Positions 17,857 to 26,942 are shown, counted from the first letter of the stretch. The stretch: 61,249 nt of DNA from JALZAI01 sp038212215 (GCA_038212215.1 JBBQUT010000029.1:1-61249), one strand, 5' to 3'. Notes: generated by a model not told the origin, from the sequence alone. Program-made: numbers and translations.

Positions 17857-18039
17857 CGCAGCGACTCCTATCGCCGAAGGTGCGCATTCGCGGCGTTGCC
17901 TACTGTAAGCCGCTGGGCGAGCGGGAGCTAGCGCTTGAAGATGTGTCGGCGCAGCGGCTGGTGAGGGCAGGCCCTTCGGCCCTGTCCGGTGAATGCTGCC
18001 CTGGCGAAAGCTGGGCTCAAGACAAGAGAGGATCCTGGC

Positions 18040-18462
18040 ATGTTCAAGACGATTGTCATCGGAACTGACGGCTCACCCGAAAGCGCGCAGGCGTTCGAGA
18101 TCGGACGTTCCATGGCGCGCGAGGCCGCCGCGCGAGTCGTGATGGTTCATGTCGTTGAGCTCGTCGGCGGCAAGGGCGGGGTGCATACCCTAGCTATCGA
18201 CGAGGACCGGATTCGTGCCGACATCGACGAGCAGGCCGACCAGCTTCGTAAGGACGGGCTGGAATCCGAGCTCGTCATCGAGCAGGTTGTGTTCGGCGGT
18301 CCGGCCCACGTCATCTCCGACGTCGCCAGATCCGTCGACGCAGACGTGATCGTCGTGGGTAGCCGCGGCCGGACTCCGGTCAGCGAGCTGCTCACCGGAA
18401 GTGTCCCGATCCGGCTGCTGCAGACGGCGCATCGGCCAGTACTCGTCGTCCCGCTCCCGTAG
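18040..18462 (+). CDS. Universal stress protein (UspA family)
   Basis: A 140-residue alpha/beta protein. It begins with the family motif MFKTIVIGTDGSPESAQA and ends with the ATP-binding loop VVGSRGRTPVSELLTGSVPIRLL, followed by the terminal strand HRPVLVVPLP. The G-x2-G-x9-G-S/T loop implies nucleotide binding. ATG 18040 is chosen over an upstream frame because it starts the first strand and has AGAGGATC before it. Usp proteins help cells through starvation, redox or hypoxic stress. Confidence 0.92.
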   Translation: MFKTIVIGTDGSPESAQAFEIGRSMAREAAARVVMVHVVELVGGKGGVHTLAIDEDRIRADIDEQADQLRKDGLESELVIEQVVFGGPAHVISDVARSVDADVIVVGSRGRTPVSELLTGSVPIRLLQTAHRPVLVVPLP

Positions 18463-18563
18463 CCGAAACAGTCAACTCAACGCGGGCACTCTGCAGCCGG
18501 GTCGCCATGATCGTTGCCCCGTGCGCAGCGGTTGACCGCTGCAGGAGGGACAACGATCACCGA

Positions 18564-19049
18564 TCAGTCGCGCCCGAGCAGGGCGAACGAGAAATCGAAG
18601 GCGGTGCCCTGCGCGTTGCGCGCGTGCAGCCGCATCTGCCCGGACGCGCCTCGGTAGATGCCCGTACCGCCGGTCACCGCGAGGGTCGAATCCGAGACGT
18701 CGAGGAACGGGCCTTCGACCACGATCGAGCCGCCTCGCAGCGTGGTCGTCCACGAGCATTCGAAACTCACGCCGACCTCGGTCCGCACGCACGACCCGTT
18801 GTCGGTACCGATCTGACGCTTGTCCGCTGCATTGAAGATGGGGTTGGCGAACGCGAGGACGTCACCGAGGCTGTCGCCTGCCGGACCGGTGTCAGCGACC
18901 GTGTCAGTCAGCGCATGCTCGACGACCGTGAAAGTGCCTGCGGGCTTTCCCCGGTGCCCGTCTGATTGCGCCGACGCAATGGCGCCGCCGGTGATCGCGA
19001 CCGCCGCAAGTGCGCCTACCGCCACTGACATCATGATCGACTTTCGCAT
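18564..19049 (-). CDS. Secreted allene-oxide-cyclase-like barrel protein
   Basis: A 161-residue exported protein. Signal peptide over residues 1-28 (MRKSIMMSVAVGALAAVAITGGAIA, cleavage near ASAQ). The mature part is beta-rich with the dirigent/AOC-like pattern: TFTVVEHAL, GDVLAFANPIFN, two cysteines (SCVRTE, FECSWT) placed for a disulfide, then LAVTGGTGIYRGASGQMRL, the typical turn of this barrel. Bacterial members have no proven enzyme activity. A surface or extracellular binding role is possible. Confidence 0.7.
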   Translation of the reverse strand: MRKSIMMSVAVGALAAVAITGGAIASAQSDGHRGKPAGTFTVVEHALTDTVADTGPAGDSLGDVLAFANPIFNAADKRQIGTDNGSCVRTEVGVSFECSWTTTLRGGSIVVEGPFLDVSDSTLAVTGGTGIYRGASGQMRLHARNAQGTAFDFSFALLGRD

Positions 19050-19231
19050 GACATACCGCCCTCGAGGTTGTTCGAATGGGACCGGACGCAGACCCCGGCG
19101 GGGACGCGAGCCTTCCAGACGCTAGCGGGTTCGCGCTGCGGTGGGGAATTCTGCGCCGAACTTGGCACCCTGAACTGCCCGCTCGTCCGCTACGGCCGGA
19201 TTTGGTCGGCCGAGCAGTCGGATTTTCCAAG

Positions 19232-19744
19232 TCAACATGCCCCGGGGCGCGTTCCGCGTTGTCCTGGCAACGGCGGGTAGCCGAGTTCGGCGAGCACCTC
19301 GTCCGTTGGGCGGGGACGGGCCCGCACGCCCGCGACGAAACCGCGGACGAACGCCCGCCGAAGCACCGCTCGGTCCTTCGAGCGGCGCGCGGTCCGCGAC
19401 CACCTGCGCACCGTGGACGCGGTGTAAAGACACCGCTCGAGCGGGCCGAGCGTCCCTCGGCTGGTCAACGTCCAAATCTTGTTACGCACCTCGTAGAAGA
19501 ACCGCTCGCCCGGGTCGTTGTCCGTCGAGCCGAAGGCGCGGGTCTTGTGCACCACGACGCTCGCAGGACACAGCAGCCCGACATCGTGGCGAAGCAGCCG
19601 CGCGGTGAATTCGAAGTCGTCGTTCCACAGGAAGAAGTCGGCGTACGGCAGCCCCGACCGGCGGACCGTGGCACCGTCGACCAGTATCGAAACATTCCCG
19701 CGAGGCAAGACGTTCCGGCGCGCGGCAGCACAATACCTGCATCG
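19232..19744 (-). pseudogene. C-terminal remnant of a family 2 glycosyltransferase
   Basis: A frame of about 165 codons matches only the second half of GT2 galactofuranosyl/rhamnosyl-type transferases: a short strand, LVDGATVRRSGLP, the hallmark ADFFLWNDDFEF (DD near the active site), VVHKTRAFGST, then ERFFYEVRNKIWTLT and a basic C-terminal helix region. The nucleotide-sugar binding N-terminal half with the DxD motif is missing. An in-frame TAG lies at 19745-19747, beside the promoter of the oppositely directed MocR gene. It cannot be active alone. Confidence 0.7.
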
Positions 19745-19745
19745 C

Positions 19746-19758
19746 TATAGTACAAAAA
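19746..19758 (+). promoter_or_regulatory. -10 element placing transcription start on the MocR ATG (leaderless)
   Basis: TATAGT at 19746-19751 lies 7 bases before the ATG at 19758, the normal distance from a -10 box to the transcription start. No Shine-Dalgarno sequence precedes the ATG (only ACAAAA). The message is therefore probably leaderless, which is common in actinobacteria. No clear -35 is seen. Confidence 0.6.
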
Positions 19759-21104
19759 TGGCAGAGCTACTGGACGAGCTACGCCGTTATCTCGACGAAC
19801 CCACCGCTCGTGGGCTCGCCAATACGCTGAGTCGCGCCATTCGCGAAGGGTTGCTGCTGCCGGGGACCAAACTCCCCCCGATCCGCCGCGTAGCCGCCGA
19901 ACTCGGTCTCGCGCCCGCGACGGTCGCGGCCAGCTGGGCGCTGCTGGTCCGCGCGGGTGCCATCCAGACCGATGGTCGGCGGGGCAGCACGATCGTCGAC
20001 ACCGGCACCCCGGGATCGCAGCGCTACCGCCGCGCCCTGGAACAACCCGGCCTGTTCGCCCAGGACTTGTCCACCGGGGTTCCGGACCCAGCCCTGTTGC
20101 CGGATCTCAGCGCGGCGTTGGGCGATCTGACCACCGCGGGGACACCCGGCGGATACCTCGACGACCCCGTCCTTCCCGAACTGGTCGACGTTTTGCGCGC
20201 CGACTGGCCCTACGACAGCGAAGCAATCACCGTCGTGGACGGTGCGATGGACGGCGTGGAACTCGCGGCGCGAACGCTGCTCAGATTCGGCGACCGGGTG
20301 ATCGTGGAGCATCCCTGCTTCCCGCCGCTGCTGGACCTACTCGACGCAATCGGTGCCCAGGTGGTGGGCATCCCGCTCGACGAGCACGGCATGCGCGTGC
20401 AGCCTCTCGTCCAAGCGCTCACGTCACCCGTCGCCGCGGTGTTCCTTCAGCCGCGCGGGCAGAACCCGACCGGTGTCTCACTCGACCCTGCGCGAGCGGC
20501 TGAGTTGGCGACCGCCCTGAGCGGGCACGATGCCGAAATCATCGAGGATGACTCGGTCGGCGCAGTCGCTGCCACCCCGGCCATCAGCCTGGGTACCTGG
20601 CTGGCGAGCCGGACGGTGCACGTCCGCAGCTTCTCCAAGTCGCACGGCCCTGATTTGCGCCTGGCGGCCCTCACCGGGCCGCATCGGCTGATGAACCTGA
20701 TCGTGCAGCGCCGGCAGTTGGGGCAGGGTTGGAGCAGCCGACTACTGCAACGCATCCTGCTGAACCTGCTCACCGACCAGCGCGCTGTGGAACAGGTCGC
20801 CCATGCCCGCGAGGAATACCAGCGCAGGAGGGTTCTGCTGGTCGACGCCTGTGCCGGTCACGGAATTGCCGTCGGCGGCAACGACGGCTTGAACCTGTGG
20901 ATACCCGTGCACGACGCGTCGACGGCCGCGGTCCGGCTCGCCAGTCAGGGCATTGCCGTCGCGCAGGGATCGCCGTTCGCGGTGTTGCGCGACCCGAAGC
21001 AGCACATTCGGGTGACCAGCGCCCTGGTCGCTGACGGGCACACGGATCTTGCCGCCCGGATAGCGGCTGCCGCAGAGGCCGGCCCCAGGCGGATAGGCCG
21101 GTGA
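19758..21104 (+). CDS. MocR-type GntR/aminotransferase-like transcription regulator
   Basis: A 448-residue fusion. Residues 1-75 are a GntR winged helix (SRAIREGLLLPGTKLPPIRRVAAELGL, then ATVAASWALLVRAGAI). From about 100 onward it is a fold-type I aminotransferase-like domain. Visible PLP site: RSFSKSHGPDLRLAAL with Lys294 as the Schiff-base lysine, plus the phosphate-binding region around VDGAMDGVELAAR and the DDSVG segment contacting the pyridine ring. Such regulators sense PLP or amino-acid-like ligands and often control neighbouring genes; the likely target is unclear here. The ATG at 19758 appears leaderless. Confidence 0.9.
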   Translation: MAELLDELRRYLDEPTARGLANTLSRAIREGLLLPGTKLPPIRRVAAELGLAPATVAASWALLVRAGAIQTDGRRGSTIVDTGTPGSQRYRRALEQPGLFAQDLSTGVPDPALLPDLSAALGDLTTAGTPGGYLDDPVLPELVDVLRADWPYDSEAITVVDGAMDGVELAARTLLRFGDRVIVEHPCFPPLLDLLDAIGAQVVGIPLDEHGMRVQPLVQALTSPVAAVFLQPRGQNPTGVSLDPARAAELATALSGHDAEIIEDDSVGAVAATPAISLGTWLASRTVHVRSFSKSHGPDLRLAALTGPHRLMNLIVQRRQLGQGWSSRLLQRILLNLLTDQRAVEQVAHAREEYQRRRVLLVDACAGHGIAVGGNDGLNLWIPVHDASTAAVRLASQGIAVAQGSPFAVLRDPKQHIRVTSALVADGHTDLAARIAAAAEAGPRRIGR

Positions 21105-21129
21105 CCTGGGGCCGTGCGCGCTCACAGAA

Positions 21130-22302
21130 TCAGTGCATGCTCATATTCGAGTGAGTGGCGAACCCGAAGAGGTCGAACCAGCTCAGCCCGGACGCGGCGA
21201 GCCCGAACGCGGTGACCGCGAGCACGGCCACGAGGGCGACGGCCATGCCGTGCGCCGACACGCGCGGTCGCCGACTCAGCCCGGCCGGAGCCCGGAGCAG
21301 GACGAGGGCGGCGAGTAGTGCACCGATCTCCAGTACGCAGGCGACGCAGTCGGGTAGACCGATGGCCTCGGGCACGCCGGGGTCAGGTCCGAACGGCATG
21401 CCGACCGTGCGGGACAACAGCCACAGCACAAGCGGCCCGCCAGAAAGCGCCGCTGCCGCGGCCAGCACGCCGCGTTGCGGCGCCCGCGCCGGCACCAGGG
21501 CAGCCGCGACCCCAACCTCGCCGGCGGAGAGGAGAAGGAAGAACCATCCTGCTGCAGGCCATTCACTGAGGTGCTCGGAGATGACAGCCGCGTGGATCGC
21601 TGCGGCCGCGACAAGGGCCGCAACCAGAAACAGGCGCACGTCGCCGCTCCGGTTGCGGGACAAGCGTGGCGCGAGACGCTCGAAAGACCGCCGCGTCGTG
21701 CTGAGCTTCAGCCGCGCGCCGCGCATCGCCACCAACCACGCGACGAGCACGAGATTGGTGAGCACGACCCAGCGGCTTTCGTACACCACTGCACGTGCCG
21801 TCGCGACGAGCGTCAAGTGCTGTTGCGCCACAGCACAGTTCCCGCTGCAGGCCCCACGCATCGTTTCCATCACCCGCAACTGCTGGGATTGCAGGTGATA
21901 GTCGTAGGCGGAGTTGAGCACGATATCCGCGAGACCGACTACCGAGCCGGCCGCGACCAGCATCAGGGCCGTGCCGACGAGCGCCTTCGGTGTGCGCAGC
22001 ACCGGGCCGAACCAGCGCATCGCAAGCATGAAGACCCCGAGTACGGCGAGGACAACCACCGGCAGTACGAGGGTGGACTCACGCCACCAGCTTCCGAACG
22101 GTGTCTGGGTGCGCTCGATCGAGCCGACCGCGCCGCGCACCGAGATCATCCAGAATCCGTCCGCGTAAGCCATCGCCGCAGCCAGCGGCAGGACGGTCGT
22201 CCAGGGGACGGCGAGCCGCCGCTGTTGGATCGCGGCGGGTCGCCCGCTTGTTGACTCGATGGACGCGGTGGGCAGCGAGCTGTCTATGGACATGATGGTC
22301 AT
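21130..22302 (-). CDS. Polytopic membrane protein next to the multicopper oxidase
   Basis: A 390-residue protein with about nine or ten hydrophobic helices and short loops. Noted features: a Cys pair GACSGNC in an outer loop near residue 150, DCVAC near residue 325, and a C-terminal His/Met tail ending HSNMSMH. The cysteines, histidines and methionines could bind copper. It starts 3 bases after the multicopper oxidase stop codon, so the two are surely co-transcribed. I do not recognise a family. A membrane anchor, redox partner or copper-transfer partner for the oxidase is a reasonable inference only. Confidence 0.7.
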   Translation of the reverse strand: MTIMSIDSSLPTASIESTSGRPAAIQQRRLAVPWTTVLPLAAAMAYADGFWMISVRGAVGSIERTQTPFGSWWRESTLVLPVVVLAVLGVFMLAMRWFGPVLRTPKALVGTALMLVAAGSVVGLADIVLNSAYDYHLQSQQLRVMETMRGACSGNCAVAQQHLTLVATARAVVYESRWVVLTNLVLVAWLVAMRGARLKLSTTRRSFERLAPRLSRNRSGDVRLFLVAALVAAAAIHAAVISEHLSEWPAAGWFFLLLSAGEVGVAAALVPARAPQRGVLAAAAALSGGPLVLWLLSRTVGMPFGPDPGVPEAIGLPDCVACVLEIGALLAALVLLRAPAGLSRRPRVSAHGMAVALVAVLAVTAFGLAASGLSWFDLFGFATHSNMSMH

Positions 22303-22305
22303 CGC

Positions 22306-24492
22306 CTACGGGGTGATTTCCCAGCCGAACATCATCGCGTGGTCTTCATGCGCCAGGTTGTGGCAGTGCGCGACGTAGGGTCCGATGAAGTCGCGGAATC
22401 CTCGGTACACGATCACTGCCTCGCCCGGGTCGAGCGCCGCCAGATCCTCACGCGAGTAGTCGTCCGGATGCGCGGTGGTGCCGCCGCCAGTCACGTCCTG
22501 GCCGTTACGCATGACGGTGCGGTGTTCCTCCATGTGCAGGTGGAAGGGGTGCACCCAGCCGCCCCCGCCGTTGCGGATTTCCCACAGGTTGAAGCTGCCC
22601 TTGCGCTGCTGGGCCAGTGGCGTCTTTCCGGCCTTGTTCTTCAGGCTGGTCGCGTCGACCGCAGGATTGAAGGGGATGCCGTTGATGAGCCACTGGGTCT
22701 CACCGGTGGAACCTCCGTGCTCCACCTCGAAGATCATGCGGTTGTCCAGCATGGTCTTCCAGTTGCTCGGCAGCGGCGGAAGGTCACGCATTTTCGTCGG
22801 GATTTGGCTGTCGTCGGGGACGATGTCGCCGATCACAAACTTCAGCACCGGCACCTTGTAGTTCGGGTCCGGGGAGAAGCGTGAGGAATTGGACCACATC
22901 CGCCCGGTCGGCATCTTCATGACGTCGGTCAGGTAGATGACGTCGCCGGGGCTCGTCGGCGAGCCGTCCTGGTATTGGGTGAAGTCGATGACAAACTCGC
23001 GGCGCTTCGCCGGCCACAGTTCGAAGGAGTCCCGGACGATCGGGAAGGGCAGCAACCCGCCGTCCGAAGCGATCTGGGTGAACTTCATGCACTGCTGGGC
23101 GTCGGGAATACGGTACTGACCCTCGAGTTCGTCGCCCGAGTAGCCCAACGACGTCGACGACTTTGGTCCATTTGTCGAACTCATCAGCTTGAATTCGTAG
23201 ATCCGGGCCACAGAGGCGTCGAGGAACCGGAAGCGGTACTTGCGCCGCTTGACCTCCATCACCGGGTACGCCGTGCCGTTGACCGTGAAGATGTCACCCA
23301 CGAAGCCGTGGCTCGGGTAGTGCTTGAAGAAGGTCTTGCCCCACCATTCCGGGTGTGCACCCGGGTTCTTGGCGTCGGGGAACTCACCCATGGCATCGTG
23401 CATGTCGTTGTGGACCGTGACGCCGTCGTCCAGCCGGCAGTCGTAGAAGGCCAGCGGGACGTCGTAGTCGACGTCGAAGGACCCGTCGGCGTTGTCGGTG
23501 CGGACGCCGGGCAGCCGCAGACCCTGCCGCTCGTCACCCATGTCCATTCCGTTGGTCGGGTCATAGATGGGATACAGGCCGACCAGGCCCTTGTAGACGT
23601 TCGAGCCGGTGTGGTCCATCCGGTGGTCGTGGAACCAGAAGAAGCTCTGCTTCTCGCGTTCGTCGTTGCCCGCGGGCCAGTTGAGGTAGAGGTTGTCGAC
23701 GAACTGCTGGGGCCGGTAACCCATGTACTTCGGCCCCGAAATCATCGAGTAGTGCGGATTTCCGTCGCTCTCGGGGGCGGTGTGGCCGTTGTGCAGGTGG
23801 GTCAGGAAGGACCAGTCCGGCGCTCCGAAGTCCTGCCGGTCGAGGTTCATCGGGTTTTCGTCCAGGTGGTTCTCGAATCGCACGAGCACGGGCTTGCCGT
23901 ACTCGGCGTTGATTTTCGGCCCGGGGAACGTGCCGTTGAACCCGTAGATGGTGCTCAGCGGCAAGGTGCGCTTCGTCCCGGCGCGGTAGGACTTGCCGGA
24001 TGCGTCGAAGGAGACGGTCGGGCGGCCGTTCTTGTTGATCGCCATCACTTGCGAGGAGGTGAAGGCGTGCGTGTTCACCAGAATGTCGATCTTGTAGACG
24101 ATCGGGTCGGGGGAACCGATGTCGCTTGACCAGATCTGGTGCCGCTCGTTCTGCAACGAGTTCTGCTGGCCGGGCCCGGGCCCCGGCGGCTGCGCCCACG
24201 AGCTGTACACCGACTGCGGCACGGGTGCGAGCGCCTTCGGGATGGTCAGCGTGTCAGTGAACGGCGTGAGGATCAACGGGCTGGTCGGGAAGTTCTCGAT
24301 AATGATCGAGTCAGCCAGTACCTGCGACGACGCCGCGAACGCACCATCGCGCGAGTTCAGGCCCCGCTGCGAAAGGTAGGGCGCCACGACCTTGCGCTCG
24401 GCGCCGACCGCGGCACCGGCAATCCCCAGTGCACCTACCCGCAGCAGCGTGCGTCTGGATAGCCCACCTCGATCGCTCACTTCAGTAGTCAT
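22306..24492 (-). CDS. Tat-exported multicopper oxidase
   Basis: A 728-residue enzyme. Start ATG 24492 is followed by a Tat signal (SRRTLLRVGALGIAGAAV). All four copper-ligand clusters are visible: THLHNGH near residue 230, FFWFHDHRMDHT near 285, HPFHLHMEEHR near 650, and the C-terminal AHCHNLAHEDHAMM, containing the type-1 Cys and axial Met. It is longer than laccases and resembles the large bilirubin-oxidase/CotA-like or phenoxazinone-synthase-like group. It should oxidise a substrate outside the cell while reducing oxygen to water. Co-transcribed with a polytopic membrane protein. Substrate (phenolics, metals or bilirubin-like) unknown. Confidence 0.92.
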   Translation of the reverse strand: MTTEVSDRGGLSRRTLLRVGALGIAGAAVGAERKVVAPYLSQRGLNSRDGAFAASSQVLADSIIIENFPTSPLILTPFTDTLTIPKALAPVPQSVYSSWAQPPGPGPGQQNSLQNERHQIWSSDIGSPDPIVYKIDILVNTHAFTSSQVMAINKNGRPTVSFDASGKSYRAGTKRTLPLSTIYGFNGTFPGPKINAEYGKPVLVRFENHLDENPMNLDRQDFGAPDWSFLTHLHNGHTAPESDGNPHYSMISGPKYMGYRPQQFVDNLYLNWPAGNDEREKQSFFWFHDHRMDHTGSNVYKGLVGLYPIYDPTNGMDMGDERQGLRLPGVRTDNADGSFDVDYDVPLAFYDCRLDDGVTVHNDMHDAMGEFPDAKNPGAHPEWWGKTFFKHYPSHGFVGDIFTVNGTAYPVMEVKRRKYRFRFLDASVARIYEFKLMSSTNGPKSSTSLGYSGDELEGQYRIPDAQQCMKFTQIASDGGLLPFPIVRDSFELWPAKRREFVIDFTQYQDGSPTSPGDVIYLTDVMKMPTGRMWSNSSRFSPDPNYKVPVLKFVIGDIVPDDSQIPTKMRDLPPLPSNWKTMLDNRMIFEVEHGGSTGETQWLINGIPFNPAVDATSLKNKAGKTPLAQQRKGSFNLWEIRNGGGGWVHPFHLHMEEHRTVMRNGQDVTGGGTTAHPDDYSREDLAALDPGEAVIVYRGFRDFIGPYVAHCHNLAHEDHAMMFGWEITP

Positions 24493-24856
24493 CGCGTTGA
24501 CCCTCGGCTCTCTGTGTTGATCCGAATTGCAGACTGTGACGATGTTCATCTCGCCCAGCCCGGCGTTCGCAGCGTGCGGCGATTACCGTCGCTCCGAACT
24601 TGCTGCTGCCGAAATTAGGTGCCGGGCGTCAAACTCCTGCAAAATCTCAGCTTCGGGTCGATCGTGTACAGCAGGAGGGCCTTTGGCTCCGCGCAGCTCG
24701 TATTGCTGAAATTTCGAAGGGGCGCACGTCCGCAGGCGTAAGTTTGACAGTGACTGGGACGCTCAGTCAGTCCGGGACGAGTCGGCCGCCCGCCGCCGAC
24801 TTCAGGGGCGTCCGTTCCGCGCCGGACGTGCAGGTGACCGGACTACGGAGATCACC
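24493..24856. other. Divergent intergenic region between multicopper oxidase and MscS genes
   Basis: 364 bases without a convincing gene. It must hold the promoter of the oxidase operon (leftward) and of the channel gene (rightward). A TTGACA at 24744-24749 on the plus strand is a possible -35 box for the channel gene, but the -10 at the right distance (TCAGTC) is poor. A CAGTGACTGGGACGCTCAGTC stretch just after it (split as CAGTGACTGG and CGCTCAGTC) forms a loose dyad. Confidence 0.35.
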
Positions 24857-24919
24857 ATCGCTTCGCCGACACCACTGAACGATCTTTGGATCTGGGCCCG
24901 CGGGAGCGGGCTGGAAATT

Positions 24920-25765
24920 GTGCTCATCGTGCTGGGCGTGCTGCTGATCGCGCGCCTGGTCAGATGGGCCGGCGCCCGGGTCACCGACCATATGGACGAG
25001 CGCGCCGCGGAGGCCGACGAACTCGTCCGCTCCGAGGTAGCCAAGCATCGACAGGCACTGGCGCAAGTACTGCCGTGGTCGGTGCTCGTACTGCTCTACA
25101 GCGCCGCAGCCATCCTCATCGTCCAGCGGCTCGGGCTTCCGGTGGCGGGCTTCGTCGCTCCGGCCACGGTCGCAGGGGTTGCGATCGGGTTCGGGGCGCA
25201 ACGGGTCGTCCAAGACCTCCTCGCCGGTTTCTTCGTCATCGCCGAGCGACAATACGGCTTCGGCGACCTGATCAGGATGTCGGTCATCGGCGTCCCCGCT
25301 CCGGTGCTCGGGACGGTTGAAGATGTGAGCCTGCGCATCACCACTGTCCGATCGGCCAACGGCGAGGTGGTCATCACGCCGAACGGGCAGATCGTCCAGG
25401 TCACGAATCTTTCCCGCGATTGGGCCCGCGCTGTCATCGACGTACCCGTACCGGCCACTGCCGATGTCACCCAAGTGAGTTCCATCCTCAAGCAGGTAGG
25501 GATCGCGGCCTTTGCCGAGCCTGGATTGCACGCGCTGCTGCTGGACGCCCCCACGGTAATGGGCGTCGAATCGATTGAGGTCGATCAGTTCAAGATCCGT
25601 CTAGTGGCACGCACCCTGCCGGGAAAGCAGTTCGAGGTCGGCCGCGCGATCCGAGCCCGGATCACCGAGGCGTTGCTGCACGAGGGCATCCACGTCCCAA
25701 CCGCGCTGGATACCGCCCCACCCTCCGTCGCCGAGGACCACACCGCAGCGACAACCGTCGGATGA
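24920..25765 (+). CDS. MscS-family small-conductance mechanosensitive channel
   Basis: At least 281 residues. A hydrophobic TM1 (LIVLGVLLIARLV), then TM2, then the pore helix APATVAGVAIGFGAQRVVQDLLAGFFVI, which is the MscS signature, followed by the beta domain (GTVEDVSLRITTVRSANGEVVITPNG). The annotated start is GTG 24920, but family-like sequence (PTPLNDLWIWARGSGLEI) extends in frame back to 24857. No ATG, GTG or TTG is found there; a GGAG lies 6 bases before an ATC codon at 24857. The true start may thus be a rare ATC. Its stop overlaps the next gene by ATGA. It should release ions on osmotic downshock. Confidence 0.85.
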   Translation: MLIVLGVLLIARLVRWAGARVTDHMDERAAEADELVRSEVAKHRQALAQVLPWSVLVLLYSAAAILIVQRLGLPVAGFVAPATVAGVAIGFGAQRVVQDLLAGFFVIAERQYGFGDLIRMSVIGVPAPVLGTVEDVSLRITTVRSANGEVVITPNGQIVQVTNLSRDWARAVIDVPVPATADVTQVSSILKQVGIAAFAEPGLHALLLDAPTVMGVESIEVDQFKIRLVARTLPGKQFEVGRAIRARITEALLHEGIHVPTALDTAPPSVAEDHTAATTVG

Positions 25766-26112
25766 CGCGCGAATGGTTACGACCGCGCACTTCGACCGTC
25801 GGTCTCGCCGGCATCTTCTTAATAGTACTGGTGATCTACATTTTCGTCCGGCCCACGCCGACGACCGTGAATACGACGACAAACCCATTCACGACGCCGG
25901 TGCCGAGCAGTTCGAGCGCGCCGCCGACCGACGCGACATCGACGGCGTCGAGCAGCAGCGCACCGTCCTCGAGCACCACCCCGCACTCACCGACCGTGTC
26001 CAGCGCAACGTCGCCGAGCCTGCCAACCAGCGCTACGCGCCCGCCGCTCTCGTCCTCGGCGCTATCCTCGAGCGCTGCCACGACGGCTGCGGCGCCTTCG
26101 GCCAGCCCCTGA
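25762..26112 (+). CDS. Membrane-anchored Ser/Thr/Pro-rich protein
   Basis: A 116-residue protein starting in the ATGA overlap with the MscS gene. One transmembrane helix (VGLAGIFLIVLVIYIFV, residues 13-29) is followed by about 85 residues made almost only of Ser, Thr, Pro and Ala, an extended stalk-like region that may be O-mannosylated outside the cell. No folded domain. Its 3' end lies 5 bases from that of the convergent DUF3105 gene. The translational coupling suggests it accompanies the channel, but no function can be assigned. Confidence 0.65.
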   Translation: MTREWLRPRTSTVGLAGIFLIVLVIYIFVRPTPTTVNTTTNPFTTPVPSSSSAPPTDATSTASSSSAPSSSTTPHSPTVSSATSPSLPTSATRPPLSSSALSSSAATTAAAPSASP

Positions 26113-26117
26113 TCGGA

Positions 26118-26942
26118 TCAGGGTGTCGCGGGCACGCCGCCGACCTGCGCCGGAACACCGTCCACAGATTCCCCGTATTCAGGGCTGTAAATGCGGCTGT
26201 GCCGGAATGTGTCCACAAACTTCTGTAGGCGCGGATCATCGGGCGTGCGCAACCTTAGCTGGTGGCCCCAAGCGCTGATCACGATCGGGCTGGGCAAGGT
26301 GCTGCTGACCCACGGGCTCAGATCGAGGTAGCGGTTGGACAGACTCTGCGTGCCCGCTGCCGCGGGCGGCTCGACAATCGTCTTCTGCTTCACGACGAAC
26401 GCGACGAGCGCGGCCACTTGCGAGGCTGAAATGTTTGGGTTGTAGGTGATCCAGACCGCACCATGTTCGAGATTGTGGATGGCCCGCTCGCTGGGAACCG
26501 GCTCGGTGTACACGCCGGCGTTCATCCAGGTGGCAGCGTGCGGTCCGCCGACGGGAGGCAGGATGGCGTAGCGCACCGGGCCGGCCACATGCTGATGCTC
26601 AAGCGCACCGGCATGTGCTGACCCGTCACCCGGCCACCCGGTGGTGTCCCAGGCAAGCACACCGGCGATTCCCGAGGCATCGACGACACGTTTGGCGCCT
26701 TTGTCAATCGTTACCGGACCGGCCGGTGTCGCCGGAAGCACTTCGCCCGTCGACGACTTCGTCTTCCCATGATGGCCGTGCGACACCGCGATTGCGACAA
26801 CGGTGCCGGCGAACAGAACCAGCGCGGCGACCGTGGCGACCAGGCCCCACGGCGTCCGCCGCTGGTCGACGATCGAGCGGCCCGGCTTGCGGGTTGGCGG
26901 AGCTAGCGGGGTATCGGACGGTGCGGACTTGCGACGAGTCAT
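26118..26942 (-). CDS. DUF3105-family membrane-anchored protein
   Basis: A 274-residue protein. ATG 26942 has GGAGG 6 bases upstream. A single N-terminal transmembrane helix lies at residues 33-53, then a His-rich juxtamembrane stretch (SHGHHGK), and from about residue 95 the DUF3105 domain: EHQHVAGPVRYAILPPVGGPHAATW-like region (His-containing), a YTEPVPSE loop, and the hallmark AIHNLEHGAVWITYN. The repeated histidines suggest metal binding. Function is not established; many members sit near copper or cell-envelope genes. Confidence 0.85.
   Translation of the reverse strand: MTRRKSAPSDTPLAPPTRKPGRSIVDQRRTPWGLVATVAALVLFAGTVVAIAVSHGHHGKTKSSTGEVLPATPAGPVTIDKGAKRVVDASGIAGVLAWDTTGWPGDGSAHAGALEHQHVAGPVRYAILPPVGGPHAATWMNAGVYTEPVPSERAIHNLEHGAVWITYNPNISASQVAALVAFVVKQKTIVEPPAAAGTQSLSNRYLDLSPWVSSTLPSPIVISAWGHQLRLRTPDDPRLQKFVDTFRHSRIYSPEYGESVDGVPAQVGGVPATP

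Noticed and set aside
19518..19757. Eighty extra codons in front of the MocR gene
   Set aside because: This stretch overlaps the GT2 remnant and carries no GntR character; the -10 box places the transcript start at 19758.
22975..24129. A 384-codon plus-strand frame rich in Val and His
   Set aside because: Antisense to the multicopper oxidase; no start signal or domain.
25880..26110. Repetitive DNA rich in AGC/ACG triplets
   Set aside because: It is the coding sequence of a Ser/Thr/Pro-rich stalk, not a DNA repeat element.
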